This document shows, piece after piece, positions 46,051-55,720 of a DNA stretch of 64,000 nucleotides (its first letter is position 1; each line of letters begins with the position of its first letter). Under the pieces are notes generated by a model that saw nothing but the letters and a program-made list of their open reading frames with translations, was not told where the DNA came from and made no database searches. The translations under genes were made by a program, and so were the position numbers. The stretch is from NCBI RefSeq assembly GCF_001941845.1, contig NZ_CP018870.1, forward strand, positions 2,573,001 to 2,637,000, read 5' to 3'. This DNA is from Streptomyces sp. TN58 (GTDB lineage Bacteria; Actinomycetota; Actinomycetes; Streptomycetales; Streptomycetaceae).

Positions 46051-47667
46051 ATGCAGCAGGCACCAGTGCTGACGAGCGCCGCGGACCCGGCGTCCGAGGC
46101 CTGGCGGACCAACGAGGCCGCCCACCGCGAGCTGAGCGAGGGCCTGCGCGCCCGGCTCGGCGCGGCCCGGCTCGGCGGCGGCGAGAAGGCCCGCGCCCGC
46201 CACACCGCCCGCGGAAAGCTCCTCCCGCGCGACCGCGTGGACACCCTCCTCGACCCGGGCTCCCCATTCCTGGAGCTGGCCCCGCTGGCCGCCGAGGGGA
46301 TGTACGGGGGCGCCGCGCCGGCCGCCGGGGTCATCGCGGGCATCGGCCGGGTCAGCGGCCGCGAGTGCGTGATCGTCGCGAACGACGCCACCGTCAAGGG
46401 CGGCACGTACTACCCGATGACCGTCAAGAAGCACCTTCGCGCCCAGGAGGTGGCGCTGGAGAATCGTCTCCCCTGCCTCTACCTGGTCGACTCGGGCGGC
46501 GCCTTCCTGCCGATGCAGGACGAGGTCTTCCCCGACCGGGAGCACTTCGGCCGCATCTTCTACAACCAGGCGCGCATGTCGGGCGCCGGCATCCCGCAGA
46601 TCGCCGCCGTCCTCGGCTCCTGCACCGCGGGCGGCGCGTACGTCCCGGCCATGAGCGACGAGGCCGTCATCGTCCGCAACCAGGGCACGATCTTCCTCGG
46701 CGGCCCGCCGCTGGTGAAGGCCGCGACCGGCGAGGTCGTCACGGCCGAGGAGCTCGGCGGCGGCGAGGTCCACTCCCGGGTCTCCGGTGTGACCGACCAC
46801 CTCGCGCAGGACGACGCGCACGCGCTGCGGATCGTACGGAACATCGTGGCGACCCTGCCCGGGCGCGGGGCCCTGCCCTGGTCGGTGGAGGCTCCGGAGG
46901 AACCGAAGGTGGACCCGGCCGGGCTGTACGGCGCGGTGCCCGTCGACTCGCGCACCCCCTACGACGCCCGCGAGATCATCGCGCGGGTCGTGGACGGCTC
47001 CCGCTTCCAGGAGTTCAAGTCCGAGTTCGGCCAGACGCTGGTCACCGGTTTCGCCCGGATCCACGGCCACCCGGTCGGCATCATCGCGAACAACGGCATC
47101 CTGTTCGCCGAGTCCGCCCAGAAGGGCGCCCACTTCATCGAGCTGTGCGACCAGCGCGGCATCCCGCTGCTCTTCCTCCAGAACATCTCCGGCTTCATGG
47201 TGGGCCGCGACTACGAGGCCGGCGGCATCGCCAAGCACGGCGCCAAGATGGTCACCGCCGTCGCCTGCGCCCGCGTCCCGAAGCTGACGGTCGTGGTCGG
47301 CGGCTCGTACGGCGCCGGCAACTACTCGATGTGCGGCCGGGCCTACTCGCCCCGCTTCCTGTGGATGTGGCCCAACGCCAAGATCTCCGTCATGGGCGGC
47401 GAGCAGGCGGCCTCGGTCCTCGCGACGGTCAAGCGCGACCAGATCGAGGGCGCCGGCCAGGAGTGGCCCGCCGAGGACGAGGAGGCCTTCAAGGCGCCGG
47501 TCCGCGCCCAGTACGAGGAGCAGGGCAACGCCTACTACGCCACGGCGCGGCTGTGGGACGACGGGGTCATCGACCCCATGGAGACCCGGCAGGTGCTGGG
47601 GCTGGCCCTGACCGCGTGCGCGAACGCCCCGCTGGGCGACTCGGGCTTCGGCATCTTCCGTATGTGA
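46051..47667 (+). CDS. accD1: Acyl-CoA carboxylase beta subunit, methylcrotonyl-type
   Basis: The 538-residue carboxyltransferase has the crotonase-like double domain. [49 protein letters not shown] and [30 protein letters not shown] (read as [19 protein letters not shown]) are characteristic of methylcrotonyl-CoA carboxylase beta subunits. With the alpha subunit, HMG-CoA lyase and AcdH behind it, the operon fits leucine/isovalerate breakdown. Acetyl- or propionyl-CoA activity cannot be excluded in Streptomyces. Confidence 0.92.
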   Translation: MQQAPVLTSAADPASEAWRTNEAAHRELSEGLRARLGAARLGGGEKARARHTARGKLLPRDRVDTLLDPGSPFLELAPLAAEGMYGGAAPAAGVIAGIGRVSGRECVIVANDATVKGGTYYPMTVKKHLRAQEVALENRLPCLYLVDSGGAFLPMQDEVFPDREHFGRIFYNQARMSGAGIPQIAAVLGSCTAGGAYVPAMSDEAVIVRNQGTIFLGGPPLVKAATGEVVTAEELGGGEVHSRVSGVTDHLAQDDAHALRIVRNIVATLPGRGALPWSVEAPEEPKVDPAGLYGAVPVDSRTPYDAREIIARVVDGSRFQEFKSEFGQTLVTGFARIHGHPVGIIANNGILFAESAQKGAHFIELCDQRGIPLLFLQNISGFMVGRDYEAGGIAKHGAKMVTAVACARVPKLTVVVGGSYGAGNYSMCGRAYSPRFLWMWPNAKISVMGGEQAASVLATVKRDQIEGAGQEWPAEDEEAFKAPVRAQYEEQGNAYYATARLWDDGVIDPMETRQVLGLALTACANAPLGDSGFGIFRM

Positions 47668-47693
47668 CGTGATGTGACGTGAGGACCTCACTG

Positions 47694-49742
47694 ATGTTCA
47701 GCACTGTTCTGGTCGCGAACCGCGGCGAGATCGCGGTCCGGGTCATCCGCACCCTGCGGGAGCTCGGCATCCGCTCCGTGGCCGTCTTCAGCGACGCGGA
47801 CGCGGACGCCCGCCACGTACGGGAGGCCGACACGGCCGTCCGGATCGGCCCTGCGGCGGCCGCGGAGAGCTACCTGTCGGTGGAGCGGCTGCTCGACGCC
47901 GCGAAGCGGACGGGTGCCGAGGCCGTGCACCCCGGCTACGGCTTCCTCGCGGAGAACGCCGCCTTCGCGCAGGCCTGCACCGACGCCGGGCTGGCCTTCA
48001 TCGGGCCGCCCGCCTCCGCCATCTCCCTGATGGGCGACAAGATCCGCGCGAAGGAGACGGTGAAGGCGGCGGGCGTGCCCGTGGTCCCCGGCTCCTCCGG
48101 CAGCGGCCTGACCGACGCCGAACTGGTGGCGGCCGCCTCGGAGATCGGCATGCCGGTGCTGCTCAAGCCCTCGGCGGGCGGCGGCGGCAAGGGCATGCGG
48201 CTCGTCCGGGACGAGGCGCTGCTGGCCGACGAGATCGCGGCGGCCCGCCGCGAGGCCCGCTCGTCCTTCGGCGACGACACCCTCCTGGTGGAGCGGTGGG
48301 TGGACCGACCCCGGCACATCGAGATCCAGGTACTGGCGGACGCCCACGGCAACGTGGTGCACCTCGGCGAGCGCGAGTGCTCCCTCCAGCGCCGGCACCA
48401 GAAGGTCATCGAGGAGGCCCCATCGGTCCTGCTCGACGAGAAGACCCGGGCGGCGATGGGCGCGGCGGCCGTGGACGCGGCCCGCTCCTGCGGATACGTC
48501 GGCGCGGGCACGGTGGAGTTCATCGTCCCCGGCGGCGACCCGTCCTCCTATTACTTCATGGAGATGAACACCCGTCTCCAGGTCGAGCACCCGGTGACGG
48601 AGCTGGTCACCGGCCTGGACCTGGTCGAGCTCCAGCTGCGGGTGGCCTCCGGCGAGGCGCTGCCCGTCACCCAGGACGACATCCGGCTGACCGGGCACGC
48701 CATCGAGGCCCGCGTCTGCGCGGAGGACCCGGCGCGGGGCTTCCTGCCGTCCGGCGGTACGGTCCTGGCCCTGTCGGAGCCGTCGGGCGGCGCGGTCCGT
48801 ACGGACTCGGGCCTGACGGCGGGTGTCCCGGTCGGGTCGACGTACGACCCGATGCTGTCGAAGGTCATCGTCCACGGACCGGACCGCCCGGCCGCCCTGC
48901 GCATGCTGCGGGCGGCGCTCGCCGACACGGTGATCCTGGGCGTGCAGACCAATGCCGGTTTCCTGCGGCGGCTGCTCGCGCACCCCGACGTGGTGTCGGG
49001 CGACCTGGACACCGGGCTGGTGGAGCGGGACCTTTCCGGGCTGCTGCCGGAGGGCGTCCCGCCGGAGGTCTACGCCGCCGCCGCACTGCTGGAGGGCACC
49101 GCCCCGGAGCCGCGCGCGACGGGGTGGGTCGATCCGTTCGACGCCGGCAACGGCTGGCGCCTGGGCGGCACGCCCGCCTGGACGGTGCACTACTTCCGCC
49201 TGCCGGGCCAGGACCCGGTGGAGGTCCGTACCCGGCCTTCCGGCTCCGACACCGAGCTCGCACTCTCGGCCTCGCCGGCGGCGATCGAGGCGCGGGGTCC
49301 GGGGCAGAGCCCCGGGGAGGCACCGGCCCGCGCCCGGATCGTCGACCGCACCACCGGCACCGTCACCATCGAACTCGACGGCGTCACCCACCGCTTCACC
49401 CACGCCACCTCCCCGGAGGGGACCTGGCTCGGCCGCGATGCCGACTCCTGGCACGTGCAGGCGTACGACCCCGTCGCGGCGAACCTCAGCGGCGGCGGAC
49501 GCAGCGGCGCGGACACCCTCGCCGCCCCCATGCCCGGCACCGTCACCGTCGTCAAGGTGGCCGTCGGCGACAAGGTGGCGGCCGGTCAGAGCCTGCTGGT
49601 CGTCGAGGCGATGAAGATGGAGCACGTCATCTCCGCCCCGCACGCGGGCACGGTCACCGAGCTGGACGTCGCGCCCGGCACCACCGTCGCGATGGACCAG
49701 GTGCTGGCCGTCGTCACCCCGGACGAGGAGGAGGGCGCGTGA
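47694..49742 (+). CDS. Acyl-CoA carboxylase alpha subunit (biotin carboxylase + BCCP) with inserted repeat
   Basis: The 682-residue protein has a biotin carboxylase with ATP-grasp (KPSAGGGGKGMRLV, residues about 160-175; EMNTRLQVEHPVTE near 285), a linking BT-type domain, and a C-terminal BCCP domain with the biotinylated Lys641 in VVEAMKMEHVI. Residues about 526-543 (SPAAIEARGPGQSPGEAP) look like the translated half of the Streptomyces repeat also found in iolB, inserted in the linking domain. ATG 47694 follows GAGGAC. It pairs with the beta subunit 26 bp upstream. Confidence 0.92.
   Translation: MFSTVLVANRGEIAVRVIRTLRELGIRSVAVFSDADADARHVREADTAVRIGPAAAAESYLSVERLLDAAKRTGAEAVHPGYGFLAENAAFAQACTDAGLAFIGPPASAISLMGDKIRAKETVKAAGVPVVPGSSGSGLTDAELVAAASEIGMPVLLKPSAGGGGKGMRLVRDEALLADEIAAARREARSSFGDDTLLVERWVDRPRHIEIQVLADAHGNVVHLGERECSLQRRHQKVIEEAPSVLLDEKTRAAMGAAAVDAARSCGYVGAGTVEFIVPGGDPSSYYFMEMNTRLQVEHPVTELVTGLDLVELQLRVASGEALPVTQDDIRLTGHAIEARVCAEDPARGFLPSGGTVLALSEPSGGAVRTDSGLTAGVPVGSTYDPMLSKVIVHGPDRPAALRMLRAALADTVILGVQTNAGFLRRLLAHPDVVSGDLDTGLVERDLSGLLPEGVPPEVYAAAALLEGTAPEPRATGWVDPFDAGNGWRLGGTPAWTVHYFRLPGQDPVEVRTRPSGSDTELALSASPAAIEARGPGQSPGEAPARARIVDRTTGTVTIELDGVTHRFTHATSPEGTWLGRDADSWHVQAYDPVAANLSGGGRSGADTLAAPMPGTVTVVKVAVGDKVAAGQSLLVVEAMKMEHVISAPHAGTVTELDVAPGTTVAMDQVLAVVTPDEEEGA
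49272..49322. repeat. Repeat relic inside the carboxylase alpha gene
   Basis: GCCGGCGGCGATCGAGGCGC, followed by GGGGTCCGGGGCAGAGCCCCG, matches the GCCGGCGTTTGAGGCGCGGGGTCC side of the iolB repeat with a few changes. It includes a CCGGGG/CCCCGG mini-hairpin and is read in frame as IEARGPGQSPGE. Confidence 0.6.
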
Positions 49743-50671
49743 TCGGGCTGCCCATGAACGTCCCGGCCCCCGGCCTGCCGGCCCGGGTCCGCATCCACGA
49801 GGTCGGCGCCCGCGACGGCCTGCAGAACGAGAAGACGGCCGTCCCGACGGAGGTCAAGGCGGAGTTCGTCCGCCGCCTGGCCGCCGCCGGCCTGACCACG
49901 ATCGAGGCGACCAGCTTCGTGCACCCCAAGTGGGTGCCCCAGCTCGCCGACGCCGAGCAGCTGTTCCCGCTGCTCGCCGACGTGGACGCCGCGCTTCCCG
50001 TCCTGGTGCCCAACGAGCGAGGCCTGGACCGCGCGCTCGCCCTCGGGGCCACCCGTATCGCGGTGTTCGGTTCGGCGACGGAGACCTTCGCCGCCCGCAA
50101 CCTCAACCGCACCGTCGCCGAGTCCCTCGCCATGTTCGAGCCGGTCGTGGCCCGCGCCCGGCAGGGCGGGGCGCATGTGCGCGGCTATCTGTCGATGTGC
50201 TTCGGCGACCCCTGGGAGGGCGCCGTCCCGGTCCACCAGGTCGTCTCCGTGGCCAAGGCCCTGCTCGACCTCGGCTGTGACGAGCTGAGCCTCGGCGACA
50301 CGATCGGCGTCGCCACCCCGGGCCATGTCCAGGCCCTGTTGTCCGCGCTGAACGAGGCCGGTGTCACCACCGACCGCATCGGCGTGCACTTCCACGACAC
50401 CTACGGCCAGGCCCTGTCCAACACCCTCGCCGCGCTCCAGCACGGGGTCACCACCGTCGACGCCTCCGCGGGCGGCCTCGGTGGGTGCCCGTACGCGAAG
50501 AGCGCCACCGGCAACCTCGCGACCGAGGACCTGGTGTGGATGCTCGACGGTCTCGGCATCGAGACCGGCGTCGACCTGGCCGCCCTCACCGCCACGAGCG
50601 TGTGGATGGCCGAACAGCTGGGGCGCCCCAGCCCCTCCCGTACCGTCCGCGCCCTCTCCCACAAGGAGTAG
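49739..50671 (+). CDS. mvaB: Hydroxymethylglutaryl-CoA lyase
   Basis: The 310-residue DRE-TIM metallolyase has the substrate motif EVGARDGLQNEK, the metal site HFHDTYGQ, and the HMG-CoA lyase signature with its reactive cysteine in DASAGGLGGCPYAKSATGN. GTG 49739 overlaps the previous stop as GTGA and has GGAGG four bases upstream; ATG 49754 is an alternative. It splits HMG-CoA to acetyl-CoA and acetoacetate, the last step of leucine breakdown in this operon. Confidence 0.94.
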   Translation: MIGLPMNVPAPGLPARVRIHEVGARDGLQNEKTAVPTEVKAEFVRRLAAAGLTTIEATSFVHPKWVPQLADAEQLFPLLADVDAALPVLVPNERGLDRALALGATRIAVFGSATETFAARNLNRTVAESLAMFEPVVARARQGGAHVRGYLSMCFGDPWEGAVPVHQVVSVAKALLDLGCDELSLGDTIGVATPGHVQALLSALNEAGVTTDRIGVHFHDTYGQALSNTLAALQHGVTTVDASAGGLGGCPYAKSATGNLATEDLVWMLDGLGIETGVDLAALTATSVWMAEQLGRPSPSRTVRALSHKE

Positions 50672-50678
50672 TCACACC

Positions 50679-51839
50679 ATGTCCCTCGACCACCGGCTCA
50701 CCCCTGAGCACGAGGAACTCCGCCGTACCGTCGAGGCGTTCGCCCACGACGTGGTCGCGCCGAAGATCGGCGACCTGTACGAGCGGCACGAGTTCCCCTA
50801 CGAGATCGTCGCCGAGATGGGCCGCATGGGCCTGTTCGGCCTGCCCTTCCCGGAGGAGTACGGCGGCATGGGCGGGGACTACCTCGCCCTCGGCATCGCC
50901 CTGGAGGAGCTGGCCCGCGTCGACTCCTCGGTCGCCATCACCCTGGAGGCCGGGGTCTCCCTCGGTGCGATGCCGCTGTACCTCTTCGGCAGCGAGGAGC
51001 AGAAGCGCCAGTGGCTGCCGAAGCTGTGCTCGGGCGAGGTGCTGGGCGCCTTCGGCCTGACGGAGCCCGGCGCCGGCTCGGACGCCGGCGGCACCCGTAC
51101 GACCGCCGTCAAGGACGGCGACGAGTGGGTGATCAACGGCTCGAAGTGCTTCATCACCAACTCCGGTACGGACATCACCGGCCTGGTCACCGTCACGGCC
51201 GTGACGGGCCGCAAGGCGGACGGCCGCCCGGAGATCTCCTCGATCATCGTCCCGTCCGGCACTCCGGGCTTCACGGTGGCCGCCCCGTACTCGAAGGTGG
51301 GCTGGAACTCCTCGGACACCCGTGAGCTCTCCTTCGACGACGTCCGGGTGCCGCTGGCGAACCTGGTGGGCGAGGAGGGCCGCGGCTACGCCCAGTTCCT
51401 GCGGATCCTCGACGAGGGCCGGATCGCCATCTCGGCGCTCGCCACGGGCCTCGCGCAGGGCTGTGTGGACGAGTCGGTGAAGTACGCCCGGGAGCGGCAC
51501 GCCTTCGGCAAGGCGATCGGCGACAACCAGGCCATCCAGTTCAAGCTGGCCGACATGGAGATGCGCGCCCACATGGCGCGGATCGGCTGGCGCGACGCGG
51601 CGTCGCGCCTTGTGGCCGGCGAGCCGTTCAAGAAGGAGGCGGCGATCGCGAAGCTGTATTCCTCCACGGTGGCCGTGGACAACGCCCGTGACGCGACGCA
51701 GATCCACGGCGGCTACGGCTTCATGAACGAGTACCCGGTGGCTCGAATGTGGCGTGACTCGAAGATCCTGGAGATCGGCGAGGGCACCAGCGAGGTCCAG
51801 CGCATGCTGATCGCCCGCGAGTTGGGCTTCGCGGGCTAG
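50679..51839 (+). CDS. acdH: Acyl-CoA dehydrogenase AcdH
   Basis: The 386-residue FAD enzyme has FGLTEPGAGSDAGGTRT, HGGYGFMNEYPVARMWRDSKI and IGEGTSEVQRMLIA, the last with the catalytic Glu in the SCAD/MCAD position. It ends the carboxylase operon with 7 bp to HMG-CoA lyase. A gene at the same place in S. coelicolor is called acdH and serves branched-chain acyl-CoA oxidation (from memory). The 3' end of the gene runs into a short tandem repeat. Confidence 0.94.
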   Translation: MSLDHRLTPEHEELRRTVEAFAHDVVAPKIGDLYERHEFPYEIVAEMGRMGLFGLPFPEEYGGMGGDYLALGIALEELARVDSSVAITLEAGVSLGAMPLYLFGSEEQKRQWLPKLCSGEVLGAFGLTEPGAGSDAGGTRTTAVKDGDEWVINGSKCFITNSGTDITGLVTVTAVTGRKADGRPEISSIIVPSGTPGFTVAAPYSKVGWNSSDTRELSFDDVRVPLANLVGEEGRGYAQFLRILDEGRIAISALATGLAQGCVDESVKYARERHAFGKAIGDNQAIQFKLADMEMRAHMARIGWRDAASRLVAGEPFKKEAAIAKLYSSTVAVDNARDATQIHGGYGFMNEYPVARMWRDSKILEIGEGTSEVQRMLIARELGFAG

Positions 51840-51870
51840 TTCGCGGGCTGGTTCGCGGGCTGGTTCGCAT
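51828..51870. repeat. 12-bp tandem repeat over the acdH stop codon
   Basis: TTCGCGGGCTGG recurs three to four times (TTCGCGGGCTAG, TTCGCGGGCTGG, TTCGCGGGCTGG, TTCGC). The first copy holds the last codons and stop TAG of acdH. Confidence 0.8.
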
Positions 51871-51938
51871 GCCCGTGCGGAGCCGTGAGGCGTGAGGGGG
51901 CCCGAAAAAAACTTAGGGCCCCCTTACCGTTTTCGGCC

Positions 51939-51955
51939 AAGGTTAGGCTAACCTT
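51939..51955. promoter_or_regulatory. DmdR iron box upstream of desE
   Basis: AAGGTTAGGCTAACCTT is a perfect palindrome and matches the core of the actinomycete DmdR/DtxR iron box TTAGGTTAGGCTAACCTAA. It sits 58 bp before the desE start in an AT-rich stretch, so iron-loaded DmdR should repress desE. Confidence 0.93.
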
Positions 51956-52012
51956 CCCCACGAACGGCACGCTGGTGGCCGCCCCGGTACGCACGAAAAC
52001 GGACATCGAACT

Positions 52013-53053
52013 ATGCCCAAGTCCCGCAGCTCCTCCTTCACCCGTCGCGGCTTCGTCGCCGCGGGTGGTGCCCTCGGCCTCGTCGCCGTGCTCGCCGCGT
52101 GCGGCGGCACCGACACGGCGAAGGGCGACGGCGACAAGGGCAGCACCGCCGCCGCGTCCTCCGGCGCCTGGACCTTCAAGGACGACCTGGGCAAGGACGT
52201 CAGCGCCAAGTCCACGCCGAAGAACATCGTCGCGTTCACCGGTACGGCCGCCGCGCTGTACGACTACGGCGTCAAGGTCAAGGGCGTCTTCGGCCCGACC
52301 ACGACCGCCGACGGCAAGCCCGACGTCCAGGCCGGCTCGATGGACGTCTCCAAGGTCGAGGTCATCGGCAACGTCTACGACGAGTTCAACGTCGAGAAGT
52401 ACGCCTCCCTCCAGCCCGACCTGCTCGTCACCAACACCTGGGACGGCACCTACTGGTACGTGCCCGAGGCCTCCAAGGACAAGATCCTGAAGCTGGCCCC
52501 GCACGCCGCGATCGGCGTCGGCGGCAACGTCTCCATGGACAAGGCCCTGGAGCGCACGGCGGACCTCGCCAAGTCGCTGGGCGCCGACATGAACGCCAAG
52601 GCCGCCGTCGACGGCAAGGCCCGCTTCGAGGCCGCCGCCGCCAAGGTCCGCGAGGCCACCAAGGCCAACCCGGGCATCAAGGTCCTCGCCGGCTCCGGCT
52701 CCGCCGACCTGTTCTACGCCTCCACCGCGGACACCTCGGCAGACCTGAAGTACTTCAAGACCCTCGGCGTCGAGTTCATCACCCCCGAAAAGCTCGACGA
52801 GGGCGGCTTCTTCGAGAGCCTGAGCTGGGAGAACGCCGGCAAGTACAAGGCCGACCTGATCCTGCTCGACAACCGCACCGGCACCCTGCAGCCGGAGGAG
52901 CTGAAGGCCAAGGCCACCTGGGCCGAGATGCCCGCCGTGAAGGCCGGCCAGGTCGCCCCGCGCACCACCGAGCCGATCTACTCGTACGACAAGTGCGCCC
53001 AGATCCTCGAAGACCTCGCGAAGGCCATCCAGAACGCCAAGAAGGTCGCCTGA
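52013..53053 (+). CDS. desE: Ferrioxamine-binding lipoprotein
   Basis: The 346-residue ABC binding protein has a combined twin-arginine and lipobox N-terminus (FTRRGFVAAGG ... VLAACGG, RR at 11-12, Cys30). The periplasmic-binding-protein type-III fold follows (IVAFTGTAAALYDYGVKVKGVFG, LQPDLLVTNTWDG). It binds ferric desferrioxamine at the cell surface for an importer encoded elsewhere. It has its own iron box, precedes desF, and is separated from it by a strong hairpin. Confidence 0.95.
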   Translation: MPKSRSSSFTRRGFVAAGGALGLVAVLAACGGTDTAKGDGDKGSTAAASSGAWTFKDDLGKDVSAKSTPKNIVAFTGTAAALYDYGVKVKGVFGPTTTADGKPDVQAGSMDVSKVEVIGNVYDEFNVEKYASLQPDLLVTNTWDGTYWYVPEASKDKILKLAPHAAIGVGGNVSMDKALERTADLAKSLGADMNAKAAVDGKARFEAAAAKVREATKANPGIKVLAGSGSADLFYASTADTSADLKYFKTLGVEFITPEKLDEGGFFESLSWENAGKYKADLILLDNRTGTLQPEELKAKATWAEMPAVKAGQVAPRTTEPIYSYDKCAQILEDLAKAIQNAKKVA

Positions 53054-53090
53054 CCCTCGCGTGGCGCCCGGTGACCCCGGGCGCCCGCTC

Positions 53091-53120
53091 CCAGGGCGTG
53101 TCCACGCGGACACGCCCTGG
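53091..53120. terminator. Hairpin between desE and desF
   Basis: CCAGGGCGTGTCC / GGACACGCCCTGG is a perfect 13-bp stem with an ACGC loop, 38 nt after desE and 41 nt before desF. It could end most desE transcripts or attenuate read-through into desF. Confidence 0.85.
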
Positions 53121-53160
53121 ACCCGCTTCGGGCCGTACCGACACCAGGGGGACTTTCCGC

Positions 53161-54084
53161 ATGACCGCCACCGCGTCCGACAGTGCGTCCGACACCGCGT
53201 CCGACAGCCCGGCCGTGGCGCACTTCCGCTTCTTCACGCTCGAAGTGCTCCGCACGCGCCGCCTGGGCCACTCCTTCCTGCGGGTCACGTTCGGCGGTGA
53301 ATCCCTTGCGGAGTTCCGGTCGGGCGGCTTCGACCAGAGCCTGTCGCTCTTCCTGCCGCCGTCCGGCGTGGAGCACACCGAGCTTGCGTCCACGGACGAG
53401 GACACCTGGTTCGCCGCATGGCGCGGCATGCCGGACGCGGAGCGGCCGGTGATGCGCTCCTACACCGTGCGCGGGCAGCGGCGCGACGCCGCGGGCGCGG
53501 TCGAGGTCGACATCGACTTCGTGCTGCACGGGGATTCCTCCCCCGCCTCCCACTGGGCGGGGCGCGCGAGCGCCGGCCGGCGGCTCCAGGCGATCGGCCC
53601 GGCCGTCGCCGAGAACAAGTCCGTGCGCTTCCAGGCCCCGGCCGACGCCGACGCGGTCTGGATGTACGCGGACGAGACCGCCCTGCCGGCCGCGGCCGCG
53701 ATCCTGGAGCGGCTGCCCGCGGGCATCCGGGTGCGGGCCTGGTTCGAGGTCCCGCACGAGGACGACCGGCTCGGCCTCGACACGCTCGCCGACGCGGACA
53801 TCACGTGGATCGTGCGCGGCGGCGGCGACGGGGAGCGGCCCGCCCGGGTGTTGGACGCGCTCCGCTCGGCGCAGCCGCCGGTCGCCCGGGCTCCGTACGT
53901 ATGGCTGGCGGGCGAGGCGGGCACGGTGCGCGCGGTACGCCGCCACTTTGTGCAGGAACGTTCCGTCGACCGCCGCTCGGTGCGTTTCACCGGCTACTGG
54001 CGGCTCGGCGCGAGCGAGGAGCAGCTGCTCGCCGAGGCGTACGCGGGCAAGGCGCCCAGCGAGGACCCGGCCTCCGAGCTGTAG
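53161..54084 (+). CDS. desF: Siderophore-interacting FAD-binding reductase
   Basis: The 307-residue protein has the two siderophore-interacting domains. The FAD-binding part includes PVMRSYTVRGQRRDAAGAVEVDIDFVLHGDSSPASHWA in pieces (MRSYTVR, DIDFVLHGDSSPASHWA), and the NAD(P)H part ends YVWLAGEAGTVRAVRRHFV ... RFTGYWRLGASEEQL. It would reduce ferrioxamine iron to Fe(II) in the cytoplasm. The N-terminus is a Ser/Asp/Ala-rich repeat (SDSASDTASDSP). Iron control probably comes from read-through of desE. Confidence 0.94.
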   Translation: MTATASDSASDTASDSPAVAHFRFFTLEVLRTRRLGHSFLRVTFGGESLAEFRSGGFDQSLSLFLPPSGVEHTELASTDEDTWFAAWRGMPDAERPVMRSYTVRGQRRDAAGAVEVDIDFVLHGDSSPASHWAGRASAGRRLQAIGPAVAENKSVRFQAPADADAVWMYADETALPAAAAILERLPAGIRVRAWFEVPHEDDRLGLDTLADADITWIVRGGGDGERPARVLDALRSAQPPVARAPYVWLAGEAGTVRAVRRHFVQERSVDRRSVRFTGYWRLGASEEQLLAEAYAGKAPSEDPASEL

Positions 54085-54161
54085 TCAGTTCGCCTTCAGC
54101 ACACCGCAGTTCGAGATGGGTCCTGGTTCCGGCCGGGGCCCATCTCCATTTGGCCATTCTG

Positions 54162-54180
54162 TTAGGTTAGGCTAACCTAA
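54162..54180. promoter_or_regulatory. DmdR iron box upstream of desA
   Basis: TTAGGTTAGGCTAACCTAA is a perfect 19-bp match to the actinomycete iron-box consensus, 50 bp before desA. Iron-bound DmdR should repress desABCD. Confidence 0.97.
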
Positions 54181-54229
54181 ACATCACACACCCCACCCTC
54201 CCCTTCTCCCCCTGCCCGGAGGAAAGTTG

Positions 54230-55720
54230 ATGCGCCAGCATCTGCTGAACGAGACGACCGCGGATATCTACCGCCGTTCTGTCACCGAGGGCGTCGACCG
54301 CGTCGCCGCCAAGCTCGCCACCACCGAACGGCCCCACACCGGCATATCCGTCGACGAACTCGCCCCGGTCATCAACGGGATCGACCTCGACACCCCGCTC
54401 GGCGACTCCTCCGCCGCGCTGGCCGAGCTGGAGGACGTCTACCTCCGCGACGCCGTCTACTTCCACCACCCGCGCTACCTGGGCCACCTCAACTGCCCGG
54501 TCGTCATCCCCGCGGTGGTGGGCGAGGCCGTCATGGCCGCCGTCAACTCCTCCCTCGACACCTGGGACCAGTCCATCGGCGGCACGCTCATCGAGCGCCG
54601 CCTCATCGACTGGACCACGCGCCGCATCGGCCTCGGCGAGAACGCCGACGGCATCTTCACCTCCGGCGGCAGCCAGTCCAACTTCCACGCCCTGCTGCTC
54701 GCCCGCGACGAGGCCTGCCGCACCGTCATGAAGCGCGCCATGGACGCCGGTATCGGCCTGACCAAGGCCGAGCTCCTGCCGAAGCTGCGCATCTTCACCT
54801 CCGAGGCCAGCCACTTCAGCGTGCAGAAGTCCGCCGCCATGCTGGGTCTCGGCTACGAGGCCGTCATCTCCGTGCCCGTCGACCGCAACCGGCGCATGGA
54901 CACCTCCGTCCTCGCGCTGGAGCTGGAGAACTGCGCCGCCGAGGGCCTCTTCCCCATGGCCGTCGTCGCCACCGCCGGCACCACCGACTTCGGGTCCATC
55001 GACCCGCTGCCCGAGATCGCCCGCCTGACCGCCGAGCACTCCGCGTGGATGCACGTGGACGCCGCCTACGGCTGCGGACTGCTGGTCTCCCCCACCCGCC
55101 GCCACCTTCTCGACGGCATCGAGCACGCCGACTCGGTCACGGTCGACTACCACAAGTCGTTCTTCCAGCCCGTCAGCTCCAGCGCGATGCTGGTCCGCGA
55201 CCGCGACACCCTCAAGCACGCCACGTACCACGCGGACTACCTCAACCCGCGGCGCATGGCCGAGGAGCGCATCCCCAACCAGGTCGACAAGTCCATCCAG
55301 ACCACGCGCCGCTTCGACGCCCTCAAGCTCTGGATGACGCTGCGGATCATGGGCGCCGACGGCGTCGGCTCCCTCTTCGACCAGGTCATCGACCTCGCCG
55401 CCGCCGGCTACGACGTCATCACCGCCGACCCGCGCTTCGAGGTCGTCGTCGAACCGCAGATCTCCACCCTCGTCTTCCGCTTCCTGCCCGGCGAGGACGT
55501 CCCCGCGGAACTCCTCGACGAGGCCCAGCTCCACGCCCGCAAGGCGCTCTTCGCCTCCGGCGAGGCCGTCGTCGCCGGCACCAAGGTGGACGGGAAGCAG
55601 TACCTGAAGTTCACCCTCCTCAACCCGCAGACCACGACGGCCGACATCACCGCCGTCCTCGACCTCCTCGCCGCACACGCCGAGCAGTTCCTGGGAGAAT
55701 CCCTTGCCGTCCACCACTGA
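54230..55720 (+). CDS. desA: Lysine decarboxylase of desferrioxamine synthesis
   Basis: The 496-residue PLP enzyme of the group-II decarboxylase fold has the aldimine lysine in [12 protein letters not shown] (Lys309) and the PLP phosphate pocket [17 protein letters not shown]. It turns lysine to cadaverine, the first step of desferrioxamine. ATG 54230 follows GGAGGAAAG. It opens the desABCD operon directly behind a perfect iron box. Confidence 0.96.
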   Translation: MRQHLLNETTADIYRRSVTEGVDRVAAKLATTERPHTGISVDELAPVINGIDLDTPLGDSSAALAELEDVYLRDAVYFHHPRYLGHLNCPVVIPAVVGEAVMAAVNSSLDTWDQSIGGTLIERRLIDWTTRRIGLGENADGIFTSGGSQSNFHALLLARDEACRTVMKRAMDAGIGLTKAELLPKLRIFTSEASHFSVQKSAAMLGLGYEAVISVPVDRNRRMDTSVLALELENCAAEGLFPMAVVATAGTTDFGSIDPLPEIARLTAEHSAWMHVDAAYGCGLLVSPTRRHLLDGIEHADSVTVDYHKSFFQPVSSSAMLVRDRDTLKHATYHADYLNPRRMAEERIPNQVDKSIQTTRRFDALKLWMTLRIMGADGVGSLFDQVIDLAAAGYDVITADPRFEVVVEPQISTLVFRFLPGEDVPAELLDEAQLHARKALFASGEAVVAGTKVDGKQYLKFTLLNPQTTTADITAVLDLLAAHAEQFLGESLAVHH

